A stretch of DNA of 64,000 nt from QHXQ01 sp036389375 (GTDB lineage Bacteria; Acidobacteriota; Blastocatellia; Pyrinomonadales; Pyrinomonadaceae), in NCBI GenBank assembly GCA_036389375.1, contig DASVQA010000076.1, positions 1 to 64,000 on the forward strand. Direction: 5' to 3'. The notes under the pieces are model-generated. The model saw nothing but the letters and a program-made list of their open reading frames with translations, had not been told where the DNA came from and did no database searches. Position numbers and translations under genes: made by a program. Below, piece by piece: positions 1-7,877 of the stretch (positions within the stretch are counted from its first letter, which is position 1; each line of letters begins with the position of its first letter).

Positions 1-231
1 CAGCATCAGTTTGTCGGCGATGGGGTCGAGGATGCGCCCTAAGTCCGACCCCTGTTTGAGGTTGCGCGCCAGCAACCCGTCCAGCCCGTCCGTAATACCC
101 GCAACGACAAAGACGAAAAGCGCCCAGCCAAACCGTTGATAGACCAGCAGCGACACAAAGACCGGGATCAGCACCATGCGGATCACGGTCAGGAAGTTCG
201 GCAGCGTGATGATGCGCGAAGACGAAGACAT
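1..231 (-). CDS. pgsA: CDP-diacylglycerol-glycerol-3-phosphate 3-phosphatidyltransferase, N-terminal part
   Basis: The window edge cuts this gene; 77 N-terminal residues are visible, read on the minus strand from the ATG at 231. The CDP-alcohol phosphatidyltransferase signature is present at about residues 48-74: the DGLDG pair, then AR, then G-x3-D-x3-D (GRILDPIAD). Hydrophobic segments precede it. The family makes phosphatidylglycerol phosphate from CDP-diacylglycerol and glycerol-3-phosphate in the inner membrane. The early motif and short N-terminus fit PgsA better than PssA, but without the C-terminal half another CDP-alcohol transferase cannot be excluded. Confidence 0.85.
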   Translation of the reverse strand, partial: MSSSSRIITLPNFLTVIRMVLIPVFVSLLVYQRFGWALFVFVVAGITDGLDGLLARNLKQGSDLGRILDPIADKLML

Positions 232-233
232 GG

Positions 234-317
234 AAAAGTGCTGAGTCCTCGGTGCTGAGTGCTGAGTGAGAAGATGAGTTTTTACTCAGGACTCAGCACT
301 CAGGCTTCAGCACTTTT
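234..317. repeat. heptamer-array hairpin 1 (GTGCTGA type)
   Basis: Both arms are degenerate tandem heptamers of GTGCTGA. The left arm reads GTGCTGA, GTCCTCG, GTGCTGA, GTGCTGA; the complement of the right arm reads GTGCTGA, AGCCTGA, GTGCTGA, GTCCTGA. AAAAG/CTTTT ends close the stem. It fills the gap between the metallophosphoesterase stop and the pgsA start, both on the minus strand, so it could act as an intercistronic terminator or attenuator. Confidence 0.8.
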
Positions 318-1170
318 ATTGCGCCGAGCGCAATTCGAGCAGCGAGACTTCGGGCCGGCAGCCGTAGCGCCATGGGACGATGACGGTGCCCAGCCCGCGT
401 GTGACGTAAATCTGCGTATCGCCGCGTTGGCCCAAGCCGCGCAGCATGCGGCGGCGCGGCCGGCCCGAGCGCGAACGCTCCGAGCGCCAGGCGATCTGAC
501 CGCCGTGTGTGTGCCCGCTCAGCACGAGGTCTACGCCGGCCCGGGCCGCGCGGCGCAGGATGGTCGGATTGTGCGCCAAAAGCAGTTTCAATTCGTCGGC
601 GCTCGAACCGGCGAGGGCGAGCGGCAGGTCTTCGAGGCCCACCATCGTGTCGTCCACGCCCGCCAGCCAGAAGGCCGCGCCGTTGTGCTCAAAGCGCATG
701 CCTTCGTTGACGAGCACCTTGATGCCTTCGGCGCGGAAGAGGTCTGTGATGAGTGCGGCGTCCGTCCAGTGGTCGTGATTGCCGAGCACAGCGTAGACGC
801 CGCAGCGCGCACGCAGGCGACCCAAGAGTTCCGCACAGGGGGCGGCGTATTCGCGCTCGTGCGAGACGTAGTCGCCGGTCAGGGCGATGATGTCGGGCGC
901 GAGACTGTTGGCCGTTTCGATGGCGCGCTCGATCTGTGTGCGCCCGGTAAAAGGGCTGTGGTGTATGTCCGAGAGGTGGACGATGCGCAGGTGGTCGAGC
1001 GCGGCGGGCAGCCGCCGCAGCCGGATGGCTTGCTGTTCAACGACGAGTTGATAGGGTTCGGCGAGTGCGGTGCGCGCAATCTGCGAGAGCGTTTCGGTGA
1101 GCGCGCGCCACGCCGTCGGGCGTGGCTGTGGGGCACGACGCCGAGCCTTCCATCTTTCGAGGTTCGTCAT
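316..1170 (-). CDS. YkuE-like calcineurin-type metallophosphoesterase
   Basis: The 284-residue product carries the whole dimetal phosphoesterase motif series: DIH at 68-70, GD at 99-100, GNHDH at 130-134, AHNP at 199-202 and GHTHGGQ at 219-225. This is the YkuE/membrane-associated branch, whose members hydrolyse phosphoesters, in some cases nucleotide-sugar lipid A intermediates. There is no clear N-terminal signal; residues 1-40 are basic and may associate with membrane. It precedes pgsA on the same strand with a hairpin between them, so the two may share a transcript. The ATG at 1170 is the only good start. Substrate cannot be read from the sequence. Confidence 0.9.
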   Translation of the reverse strand: MTNLERWKARRRAPQPRPTAWRALTETLSQIARTALAEPYQLVVEQQAIRLRRLPAALDHLRIVHLSDIHHSPFTGRTQIERAIETANSLAPDIIALTGDYVSHEREYAAPCAELLGRLRARCGVYAVLGNHDHWTDAALITDLFRAEGIKVLVNEGMRFEHNGAAFWLAGVDDTMVGLEDLPLALAGSSADELKLLLAHNPTILRRAARAGVDLVLSGHTHGGQIAWRSERSRSGRPRRRMLRGLGQRGDTQIYVTRGLGTVIVPWRYGCRPEVSLLELRSAQ

Positions 1171-1460
1171 AGGTGATCGCGTCTTGGGCCGTGTGATTTA
1201 GGTGAAACTTTCGCGCGAGAGCTTTTCCTTGTCCCTTGCTTGAAAAGCCCGCGCATTATAGACAGGCGACCGGCAAAAGGCAAAGACCCCAAATCGGCGG
1301 CCGGCGGAAAATAGTCCGGGCGCAAGGCGCACCTGCAAGGACGAATCGTCAGCCGCCCGTCGCCGCCCGTTCGACCTCGTCGCATAGGCTTTACCGGGTC
1401 AATTGCAGGCGGTCTGACCGTCTTGACAGGGCGCGGGCTTTGCGGCGAGCATGGCGCGCT

Positions 1461-2687
1461 ATGCAGACCGAGAGCGCCGCCCGCCCGCTTGAGCCGGCCG
1501 CCACAAGTGGGCTTGGGCACAGACCTGAGCTTGACGGGCTGCGCGGCATCTCCATCCTGCTCATCCTGTACTACCACTTCAAATTGTCGCAGCAACTGCC
1601 CGGCGGTTTCCTCGGCGTGGACATCTTCTTCGTCCTGAGCGGGTTTCTCATCACATCGCTGCTCGTGGAGGAATGGGCGGCCACGGGGCGCATCAGTCTC
1701 AGACAGTTCTACGCCCGCAGGGCTTTGCGGCTGCTGCCGGCGCTCGGCGTGCTGCTCGGCGCGATGTGCGCCATGGCGGCGCTTTTTCTGTCGCGGCAGC
1801 CGGCGGTGGACGTTTACATAGCGAGTTTGTTGACGCTCTTTTACGTGACGAACTGGGCGGCGGCGCTGCAACTGGTGCACTCGCTGGGGCCGCTCGGCAT
1901 CACTTGGTCGCTGGCGATAGAGGAGCAGTTCTATCTGCTCTGGCCGCCGCTCTTGGCCGTCATGCTGCGGCTCGGCTGGACGCGCCGGCGCATCCTGCTC
2001 GTGTTGACGGGCTTGCTGCTGCTAGTGGTCGGCTATCGCGCGCTCCTGTGGGCGCGCGGGGTCAATTTCGGCCGGCTCTACTACAGTTCACACACGCGCG
2101 CGGACTCGCTGCTCGTGGGCTGCATCGCGGGGCTGCTCGTCGCGTGGGATTTGGTGGGACGCGGAGCGCGCAGCGCGTGGTGGTTAAAGACGCTTGCGCT
2201 CGTCGCGGTGCTGGTGCTGGTCGTGCTGGTGAACGTGATCGATTCGCCCGCGCCGTTTCTCTACTGCGGCGGCTTCACGCTGGCGGCGCTCTCGGTCGCA
2301 GTGCTGCTCTTGGCGTTGACGCTTGCGCCGCCGAAGTTGCTGCTCGTGCCGTTGCGCTTTGCGCCGCTCACCTGGGTCGGGCGCATCTCTTATGCGTTGT
2401 ACCTGTGGCACTGGCCCGTCCACTGGTATCAATACCGTCTGCCCGGCACGCGCGGCCGGCAAGCGTTGCTCGGCGTCGCGTTGTCGTTCGTGCTGGCGGC
2501 GCTCTCTTACTATCTCGTCGAACGACCGTTCCTACGTCTGAAACGGCGCTTCACGCCGCCGCGCGGCGCGGGTCAGGGCAGCGGCGCGGCCGACAGGGGC
2601 CAGAAGATAGGCACGAGCAGCATGATGATGACGAAGACGGCGACCGTCAGTATGCCGCCCACTTTGACGAAATCAAAGAAGCGATAA
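1461..2687 (+). CDS. acyltransferase 3 family membrane protein (OafA/YrhL-like)
   Basis: About 408 residues from the ATG at 1461. The first motif is ELDGLRGISILLILYYHF, followed by the family pattern GGFLGVDIFFVLSGFLIT and the RRALRLLP segment, then about ten hydrophobic helices and a late LYLWHWPVHW motif. The family O-acylates cell-surface sugars, peptidoglycan or exopolysaccharide from the cytoplasmic side. The reading frame remains open further upstream, but that part has no family similarity. The last 40 or so residues are hydrophilic, unlike the family, and come from DNA antisense to the neighbouring transporter gene; the two genes overlap tail to tail by 115 bases. Confidence 0.88.
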   Translation: MQTESAARPLEPAATSGLGHRPELDGLRGISILLILYYHFKLSQQLPGGFLGVDIFFVLSGFLITSLLVEEWAATGRISLRQFYARRALRLLPALGVLLGAMCAMAALFLSRQPAVDVYIASLLTLFYVTNWAAALQLVHSLGPLGITWSLAIEEQFYLLWPPLLAVMLRLGWTRRRILLVLTGLLLLVVGYRALLWARGVNFGRLYYSSHTRADSLLVGCIAGLLVAWDLVGRGARSAWWLKTLALVAVLVLVVLVNVIDSPAPFLYCGGFTLAALSVAVLLLALTLAPPKLLLVPLRFAPLTWVGRISYALYLWHWPVHWYQYRLPGTRGRQALLGVALSFVLAALSYYLVERPFLRLKRRFTPPRGAGQGSGAADRGQKIGTSSMMMTKTATVSMPPTLTKSKKR

Positions 2688-4381
2688 CGGCCCGGCGTGT
2701 AGATGAGCACGCAGGCGGGTTCAAGCGGCGTCATGAACGAGCACGACGCGGCGTAGGTGACGGCGATGGCAAAGGCACGCGGGTTAAGACCCAAGCCCAC
2801 CGCCGTCTTGATCGCAACGGGCAGCACGACGAGCGCCGCCGCCTGATTCGACATCGGCTGCGTCAGCCCGATGGTCAACAGGATGAAGCCGCCCAAGACG
2901 GCGTAAGGGCCGTAAGGGCCGAGCGTGCGCTGGATGAAGTCTGCGAGGTACTGATCCGCGCCCGTCTTGGTCATCGCCGTGCCGAAGCCGATCATGCCGG
3001 CGATGAGGACGATGAGCCGCCAGTCCACCATGTCGTACATCTCGTTGGCGCGCACGGAGCGCGTGGCGAGCAGCACCAGCACGCCCAGGAGCACCGCGAC
3101 CGAGAGCGGCACATGCTCGCCAAACGGGTGAAAGACCGAGAGCACCAGAAAGAGCAGAAAGGCTGCGAGCGCCCAGTTGCGCTTCGACGCGCGCCCGCTC
3201 CGTTCGGACACGTCTTCGAGCAGCAGCAGATTGCCCTCCGACGTCAGCGGCTCGACGTGTTCGCGCCGCCCCTGCACGAGCAACACGTCGCCGAAGCGCA
3301 AGGAGACCGTGCTCAGCTTTGACAACAGAGCGACGCCGTGCCGGTTAATCGCCAGCGCCGTCAGCCCGAAGCGTTCACGAAAGCGCGTGCCTTTGAGCGT
3401 CCGCCCGACGAGGCTTGAGCCGCGCAAGACCATCACCTCGAACAACTCGACCCCGCCCGTCTCAAGATCGCTCTCGCTCAACTTGAAATCGGCCTTGATC
3501 TCTATCCCGGCCTCGCTCTTGACGCGCAGAATGTCCTCCATGCGCCCCTGCACGAGTAGCAGGTCGTCGGGCTGGATGCGCTCGCCGGAGCGCGGCGCGA
3601 TGCGCCCCTGTTTGCCGCGCAGAATGCCGACCACCGTCAAGTCCATCGCCTGACTCAAGTCCGCCTCGGCGAGCGTCTGCCCGACGAGCGGCGAATTGTC
3701 GAGCACGACGACCTCGGTCATGTACTCGCGGATGTGGTACTGCTCGGTCAAATCCGCCGCGCCGCCGCCGCGCGCAGGCAACAGCCGCAACCCCAGCAGC
3801 ACCATGTAGAGCATGCCGACGCCGACGATAGCGACGCCCGCGCGCGTCAACTCGAACATCGAGAACGGCGGCATGCCGTACTGCGGCAACGCGCCGCTTA
3901 CCGCCAGATTCGTCGAAGTGCCGATGAGCGTACACGTGCCGCCGAGGATCGCGCCGAACGCAAGCGGCATGAGCAGCTTCGACGGCTGCACCTGCGCGCG
4001 CTGCGCGATGCCTAAGACGACGGGCACGAGCATTGCCGTCGTCGTCGTATTCTTCATGATGGACGCGCACCCGGCGGCGACGAACATGATGAGCACCGTT
4101 AGTTTGAACTCGTTGCCGCCCGCGATCCGGTGCAAGCGCCGGCCGACGATGTCCACCACCCCGGTCTTGACCAGCCCGCCCGTCAGGATGAACAACCCGG
4201 CGATGATGATCACCACATCGTTCGAGAAACCGCTGAACGCATCGGTCGGCGTGACGGTGCGCGTGACAATGAGCGCGATGACGAGCAGGATGGCGACGAT
4301 GTCCACGGGGATGCGCTCCGAGCCGAACAGGATGAGCGCAACCAGCAGCAGGATGAGTACGGTGGCAATGGGAAGAGTCAT
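2573..4381 (-). CDS. SLC13/DASS-type anion transporter with two TrkA-C domains
   Basis: 602 residues from the ATG at 4381; the frame stays open upstream but would run into the divergent response-regulator region. Hydrophobic helices at both ends flank a soluble centre (roughly residues 210-390) with two RCK_C/TrkA-C domains, seen as paired DDLLLVQGRME and FGDVLLVQGRRE segments. The membrane halves carry GTSTNLA-like and TQPMSNQAAA signatures typical of SLC13 permeases. Relatives move sulfate or dicarboxylates with sodium, and the TrkA-C domains probably sense a ligand or nucleotide. The substrate is unknown. The gene stands alone. Confidence 0.87.
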   Translation of the reverse strand: MTLPIATVLILLLVALILFGSERIPVDIVAILLVIALIVTRTVTPTDAFSGFSNDVVIIIAGLFILTGGLVKTGVVDIVGRRLHRIAGGNEFKLTVLIMFVAAGCASIMKNTTTTAMLVPVVLGIAQRAQVQPSKLLMPLAFGAILGGTCTLIGTSTNLAVSGALPQYGMPPFSMFELTRAGVAIVGVGMLYMVLLGLRLLPARGGGAADLTEQYHIREYMTEVVVLDNSPLVGQTLAEADLSQAMDLTVVGILRGKQGRIAPRSGERIQPDDLLLVQGRMEDILRVKSEAGIEIKADFKLSESDLETGGVELFEVMVLRGSSLVGRTLKGTRFRERFGLTALAINRHGVALLSKLSTVSLRFGDVLLVQGRREHVEPLTSEGNLLLLEDVSERSGRASKRNWALAAFLLFLVLSVFHPFGEHVPLSVAVLLGVLVLLATRSVRANEMYDMVDWRLIVLIAGMIGFGTAMTKTGADQYLADFIQRTLGPYGPYAVLGGFILLTIGLTQPMSNQAAALVVLPVAIKTAVGLGLNPRAFAIAVTYAASCSFMTPLEPACVLIYTPGRYRFFDFVKVGGILTVAVFVIIMLLVPIFWPLSAAPLP

Positions 4382-4483
4382 GATCGCTTCTGTTATACTG
4401 CCCGCACCTAAGTTAATGAAAAGAGATTTCGGCCGCGTGGGCCGCAGCCGTCTGTGATCTAATTGGAAAGGGGAACCTCGCTC

Positions 4484-5002
4484 GTGGGCCAGCATCGCAT
4501 TCTCGTCATAGAAGATCAAGAAGACCTAGCCGAACTTTACGAGTCGTCGCTCAAGCGGGCTAACTATCAGGTGCGGCTCGCCTACACCGGCGAAGAGGGC
4601 GTCGCGGAGTTTCAGGAGCACGGCGCGGACGCGGTACTCCTCGACATGACGCTGCCGGAAATGCACGGCACAAAAGTGTTGGAAGAGATTCGCGCGATCT
4701 CGACGAGCGTGCCCGTGCTGGTTGTGACGGGCGAGACGCTGGCGGAATCGCGCTCCGTGTGCGACCGGCTCGGCGTGCAGGAGTATCTGACGAAGCCGCC
4801 GGAGTTGAAACAACTGCTCGCCGCCTTCGAGCGCGCCCTCGCCCGGCCCACCAGCGACGAAGAGTACATCGTCGTCACCATGCGCCTGCCCGCGCGCGTC
4901 TTGCAGCAGTTGGTGGATATTGACGCGAACCTCGAACGCGCCATCACGCGCGTCTGCGACGAATGCGGCGAACCTCTGCGCGCGCTCGCCGCGAAGAAAT
5001 AA
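4484..5002 (+). CDS. single-domain response regulator with short C-terminal tail
   Basis: The GTG at 4484 is preferred because an AAAGGGG ribosome site sits about ten bases upstream; a TTG at 4463 is also in frame. Residues 1-120 are a CheY-like receiver: acidic DQED pocket at 11-14, phospho-acceptor Asp54 in LLDMTLPEM, Thr82 and Lys104. The 50-residue tail contains a CDECGEPL pair of cysteines, not a known DNA-binding output domain. No histidine kinase is adjacent, so the partner is unknown. It may work by protein-protein contact, with the two tail cysteines binding metal or forming a disulfide (inference). Confidence 0.88.
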   Translation: MGQHRILVIEDQEDLAELYESSLKRANYQVRLAYTGEEGVAEFQEHGADAVLLDMTLPEMHGTKVLEEIRAISTSVPVLVVTGETLAESRSVCDRLGVQEYLTKPPELKQLLAAFERALARPTSDEEYIVVTMRLPARVLQQLVDIDANLERAITRVCDECGEPLRALAAKK

Positions 5003-5067
5003 AGGCGCGCGCGTTCAACTCAAACAACGACGCCAGCGACCGTCGCTAATTATCGCTGATTTGGGGC

Positions 5068-5096
5068 TTGACAGTTTTCAGAATAAGAATTATTAT
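5068..5096 (+). promoter_or_regulatory. sigma-70-type promoter with embedded AT-rich palindrome, upstream of the Fur-family gene
   Basis: TTGACA (5068-5073) lies 17 bases from TATTAT (5091-5096). The spacer and -10 region hold AATAA-GAA-TTATT, a palindrome in the style of Fur/PerR operators, placed where a bound repressor would block RNA polymerase. This suggests autoregulation by the gene that starts at 5160. Confidence 0.65.
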
Positions 5097-5159
5097 CCGT
5101 TTGCTTTAAGACGTGCGCGCGGGCTGCTGGTTTGCAGTTCGTGGGCGGGGAAGAATGAA

Positions 5160-5594
5160 ATGGACGAGGTAAAGCAGACAGGCGGATTGGCCGAGTTGCG
5201 GCAGAAATTGGACGCGCGCGGCGGGCACATGACGCGCCAACGCGCTGCCGTCTACGACTATCTGAGTCAGTCCACGCACCATCCGACTGCCGAAGAGGTC
5301 TTCCTCAACGTCAAACGCAAGCTGCCAAAGATAAGTCTGGCCACTGTTTACAAGAATCTTGAGGCACTCGTCGCCTGTGCGGCCATCTCGAAACTCACTT
5401 ACGGCGACGGTTCGGCGCGCTACGACATACGCACCGACCATCACTATCACACGCGCTGCCTTAAATGTGGGCGCATGTGGGATTTAGAAGCGGGGCGCGG
5501 CCTCGCCGCCCTGCAACAGATCGAGCCGCAGGCCGGTTTCAGCGTCGCCGATTACCGGCTGGAATTGTTGGGCTACTGTCAGGACTGCAAGTGA
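5160..5594 (+). CDS. perR: Fur-family regulator, probably PerR-type peroxide sensor
   Basis: 144 residues. The N-terminal winged helix contains TRQRAAVYDYL and LATVYKNLEAL (recognition helix around 58-70). The dimerisation domain has the structural zinc pairs C100-x2-C103 and C140-x2-C143 and a His cluster at 94-97. Fur and PerR cannot be told apart by motifs alone. The next gene is a catalase, and this neighbourhood is typical of PerR, which loses DNA binding when peroxide oxidises its iron-binding histidines. A promoter with an internal palindrome lies about 65 bases upstream. The frame is open further upstream but without homology. Confidence 0.82.
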   Translation: MDEVKQTGGLAELRQKLDARGGHMTRQRAAVYDYLSQSTHHPTAEEVFLNVKRKLPKISLATVYKNLEALVACAAISKLTYGDGSARYDIRTDHHYHTRCLKCGRMWDLEAGRGLAALQQIEPQAGFSVADYRLELLGYCQDCK

Positions 5595-5615
5595 AATTTT
5601 TTTTGCTAAGGCATC

Positions 5616-5629
5616 AATAGTTATTCTTA
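5616..5629 (+). promoter_or_regulatory. possible Fur/PerR operator upstream of catalase
   Basis: AATAGTTATT (5616-5625) is a small palindrome running into TTATTCTTA. It shares the ATTCTTA core with the complement of the palindrome in the regulator's own promoter. The site lies about 85 bases before the catalase start in an otherwise unremarkable intergenic gap. Confidence 0.4.
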
Positions 5630-5707
5630 CTTTTGGTTTGTCGGCGTGGGCAATCTCGCGGGCGGCCAACAACTTGAGCGACCACAGGAAGGAGCAGTTA
5701 CGAGAGC

Positions 5708-7237
5708 ATGAGCGAGCAGGAGAAGAAGGTCCGGGCGCAGGGCGAGCAGCCAATTCTAACGAACCGTCAGGGTCATCCCGTCTACGACAACCAGAACAAC
5801 CGCACCATCGGCGAACGCGGGCCGACCGTGCTGGAAAACTACCAGTTTCTTGAAAAGATCACCCATTTCGACCGTGAGCGGACGCCGGAACGCGTCGTCC
5901 ACGCGCGCGGCGCTGGCGCGCACGGATATTTCGAGGCTTACGGCCGGATCGGCAGCGACCCGGCGAAAAAGTATACGCGCGCTAAACTCTTTCAGGAGAA
6001 GGGCAAGCGCACGCCCGTCTTCGTCCGCTTCTCGACCGTGATTCACGGCGGGCACTCGCCGGAAAACCTGCGCGACCCGCGCGGCTTCGCCATCAAGTTC
6101 TACACCGAAGACGGCAACTGGGACTTGGTCGGCAACAATCTGCAAATCTTCTTTATCCGCGACGCGGTCAAATTCCCTGACCTCGTCCACGCCTTCAAAC
6201 CCGACCCCGTGACAAACCGTCAGGACGCGCGCCGCATCTTCGATTTCATCAGCCTGACGCCCGAAGCCATGCACATGATCACGTGGCTCTTTAGCCCATG
6301 GGGCATCCCCGCCAGCTACCGCGAGATGCGCGGTTCCGGCGTCAACACCTACAAGATGGTGAACGCGGGCGGCGAGGCGGTGCTCGTCAAATATCACTTC
6401 CGCCCGAAGCAGGCGGAGCGCAACCTGACGCAGACGGAGGCGGACGAGATCCGTAACTTCAACCACGCGACGCAGGACTTGTACGAAGCCATCGAACGGG
6501 GCGACTATCCTGAGTGGGAGATGTTCGTGCAGATCATGTCGGACGACGAACACACGGAGTTGGATTTCGACCCGCTCGACGCGACGAAGCTTTGGCCCGA
6601 AGAACAGTTTCCGCTCCTGCGCGTCGGCCGCCTCGTGCTCGACAAGAACCCCGCGAACTACTTCGCAGAGGTCGAGCAGGTCGCCTTCGGCACGGGCGTG
6701 CTCGTGGACGGGCTAGATTTCTCCGACGACAAACTGCTGCAGGGGCGCACCTTCTCCTACTCCGACACGCAACGCCATCGCGTCGGCACAAACTACCTGC
6801 AACTGCCCATTAACCGGCCCAAAGTACATGTCGCCACCAACCAGCGCGACGGGCAGATGGCCTTCTACGTGGACAGCATAGAAGCGGGCGAGAACCCGCA
6901 CGTCAACTACGAGCCGTCGAGCAAAGGGGGCTTGCGTGAAGCGCCGAAGACGGGGCTGGACTATACGCCTTACGTCTCCGGCCACGTCGTGCGGCAGGCG
7001 ATCAGCCGGACGAACAACTACAAGCAGGCGGGCGAGCGTTACCGCTCGTTCCAGCCGTGGGAGCGCGACGAACTGATCAGCAATCTGGTCGGCGCGCTCG
7101 CACAGTGCGACCGCGACATACAGGAACGCATGGTCGGACATCTGTTACAGTGCGACTCGGATTACGGTCTACGTGTGGCGGACGGGCTGGGCGTCAGGGC
7201 CAACGAACTGACAGCCCGCACGGCCGGCGGACGCTAA
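5708..7237 (+). CDS. katA: monofunctional heme catalase (small-subunit type)
   Basis: 509 residues, the usual length of a clade-3 small-subunit catalase. Catalytic His65 sits in RVVHARGAGAHG, the distal Asn is in VGNN at 141-144, and the proximal heme ligand Tyr351 is in RTFSYSDTQRHR. It breaks hydrogen peroxide into water and oxygen in the cytoplasm. A GGAAGGAG ribosome site precedes the ATG. The gene lies downstream of the PerR-like regulator in the same direction with a palindrome between them, so peroxide-inducible control is likely (inference). The later cupin gene is close behind. Confidence 0.97.
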   Translation: MSEQEKKVRAQGEQPILTNRQGHPVYDNQNNRTIGERGPTVLENYQFLEKITHFDRERTPERVVHARGAGAHGYFEAYGRIGSDPAKKYTRAKLFQEKGKRTPVFVRFSTVIHGGHSPENLRDPRGFAIKFYTEDGNWDLVGNNLQIFFIRDAVKFPDLVHAFKPDPVTNRQDARRIFDFISLTPEAMHMITWLFSPWGIPASYREMRGSGVNTYKMVNAGGEAVLVKYHFRPKQAERNLTQTEADEIRNFNHATQDLYEAIERGDYPEWEMFVQIMSDDEHTELDFDPLDATKLWPEEQFPLLRVGRLVLDKNPANYFAEVEQVAFGTGVLVDGLDFSDDKLLQGRTFSYSDTQRHRVGTNYLQLPINRPKVHVATNQRDGQMAFYVDSIEAGENPHVNYEPSSKGGLREAPKTGLDYTPYVSGHVVRQAISRTNNYKQAGERYRSFQPWERDELISNLVGALAQCDRDIQERMVGHLLQCDSDYGLRVADGLGVRANELTARTAGGR

Positions 7238-7323
7238 ACAAATATGGCAGCGCGGCCCGCGGCGGCGGCCCGGTTTTCAAGTCCGCCGCAGGCTGCGCCC
7301 TGACCAGAGAGGGGAGACATACG

Positions 7324-7710
7324 ATGCGGCAGGCTTACGCTGAAGACGTTCACAGGCTCGCGCAAGCGAACCAGAATTTTCGACAGGTGTTGTTCACCAC
7401 CGAGCGCTCACAACTCGTGCTGATGACGCTGCAACCCGGCGAGGAGATCGGCGAAGAGGTACACGAAGGGATCGATCAGGTGCTCGCGTTCGTCGCGGGG
7501 ACGGGCGAGGCAGTCATCGAAGGCGAACGCCAGCCGGTGCGGGCCGGCAGCGTCGTGGTCGTGCCCGGCGGCACGCGGCACAACTTCATCAACACGGGCG
7601 GCGCACCGCTCAGACTCGCCACCATCTACACGCCGCCGGAACACCCGGACGGCACAGTGCATCGCACGAAGGCCGAAGCCGACGAGTACGAGCGCGCACA
7701 TCATCACTGA
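7324..7710 (+). CDS. cupin-domain protein
   Basis: 128 residues forming one cupin barrel. Motif 1 appears as GEEIGEEVHEGIDQVLAFVAG with the metal-ligand positions E/H/E, and motif 2 as PGGTRHNFIN. The C-terminus is a His-rich tail (ERAHHH). GAGAGGGGAG before the ATG is a good ribosome site. Relatives in this group are mannose-6-phosphate-isomerase-like or small metal-binding cupins of unknown substrate. It lies 86 bases after catalase and may be cotranscribed, which would hint at an oxidative-stress role; that link is only positional. Confidence 0.85.
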   Translation: MRQAYAEDVHRLAQANQNFRQVLFTTERSQLVLMTLQPGEEIGEEVHEGIDQVLAFVAGTGEAVIEGERQPVRAGSVVVVPGGTRHNFINTGGAPLRLATIYTPPEHPDGTVHRTKAEADEYERAHHH

Positions 7711-7816
7711 GGCACGCGGAGGCGCAGTTCCGGTCATACGCAGTTCACTCAAAGGGCGGCTCAGCGTGTGATGAGGGCGAGAGGGGCTGCTTGAGTCGCA
7801 GCCCGCGCTCGCGGCG

Positions 7817-7856
7817 GACGCCGCCCGCCGGCCTTTGACAGCCGGCGGGCGGCGTC
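7817..7856. terminator. strong 16-bp hairpin between convergent genes
   Basis: GACGCCGCCCGCCGGC and its exact complement are separated by eight bases. It lies between the cupin stop and the stop of the convergent metal-motif gene. No long T-run follows (CTCCTTT on the plus strand), so termination efficiency is uncertain, but the stem is perfect. Confidence 0.75.
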
Positions 7857-7877
7857 GCGCTCCTTTAGGTGTGACTG

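Noticed and set aside
1673..3322. 549-codon plus-strand frame across acyltransferase and transporter
   Set aside because: Arg/Ala-rich translation crossing two genes on opposite strands, with no homology.
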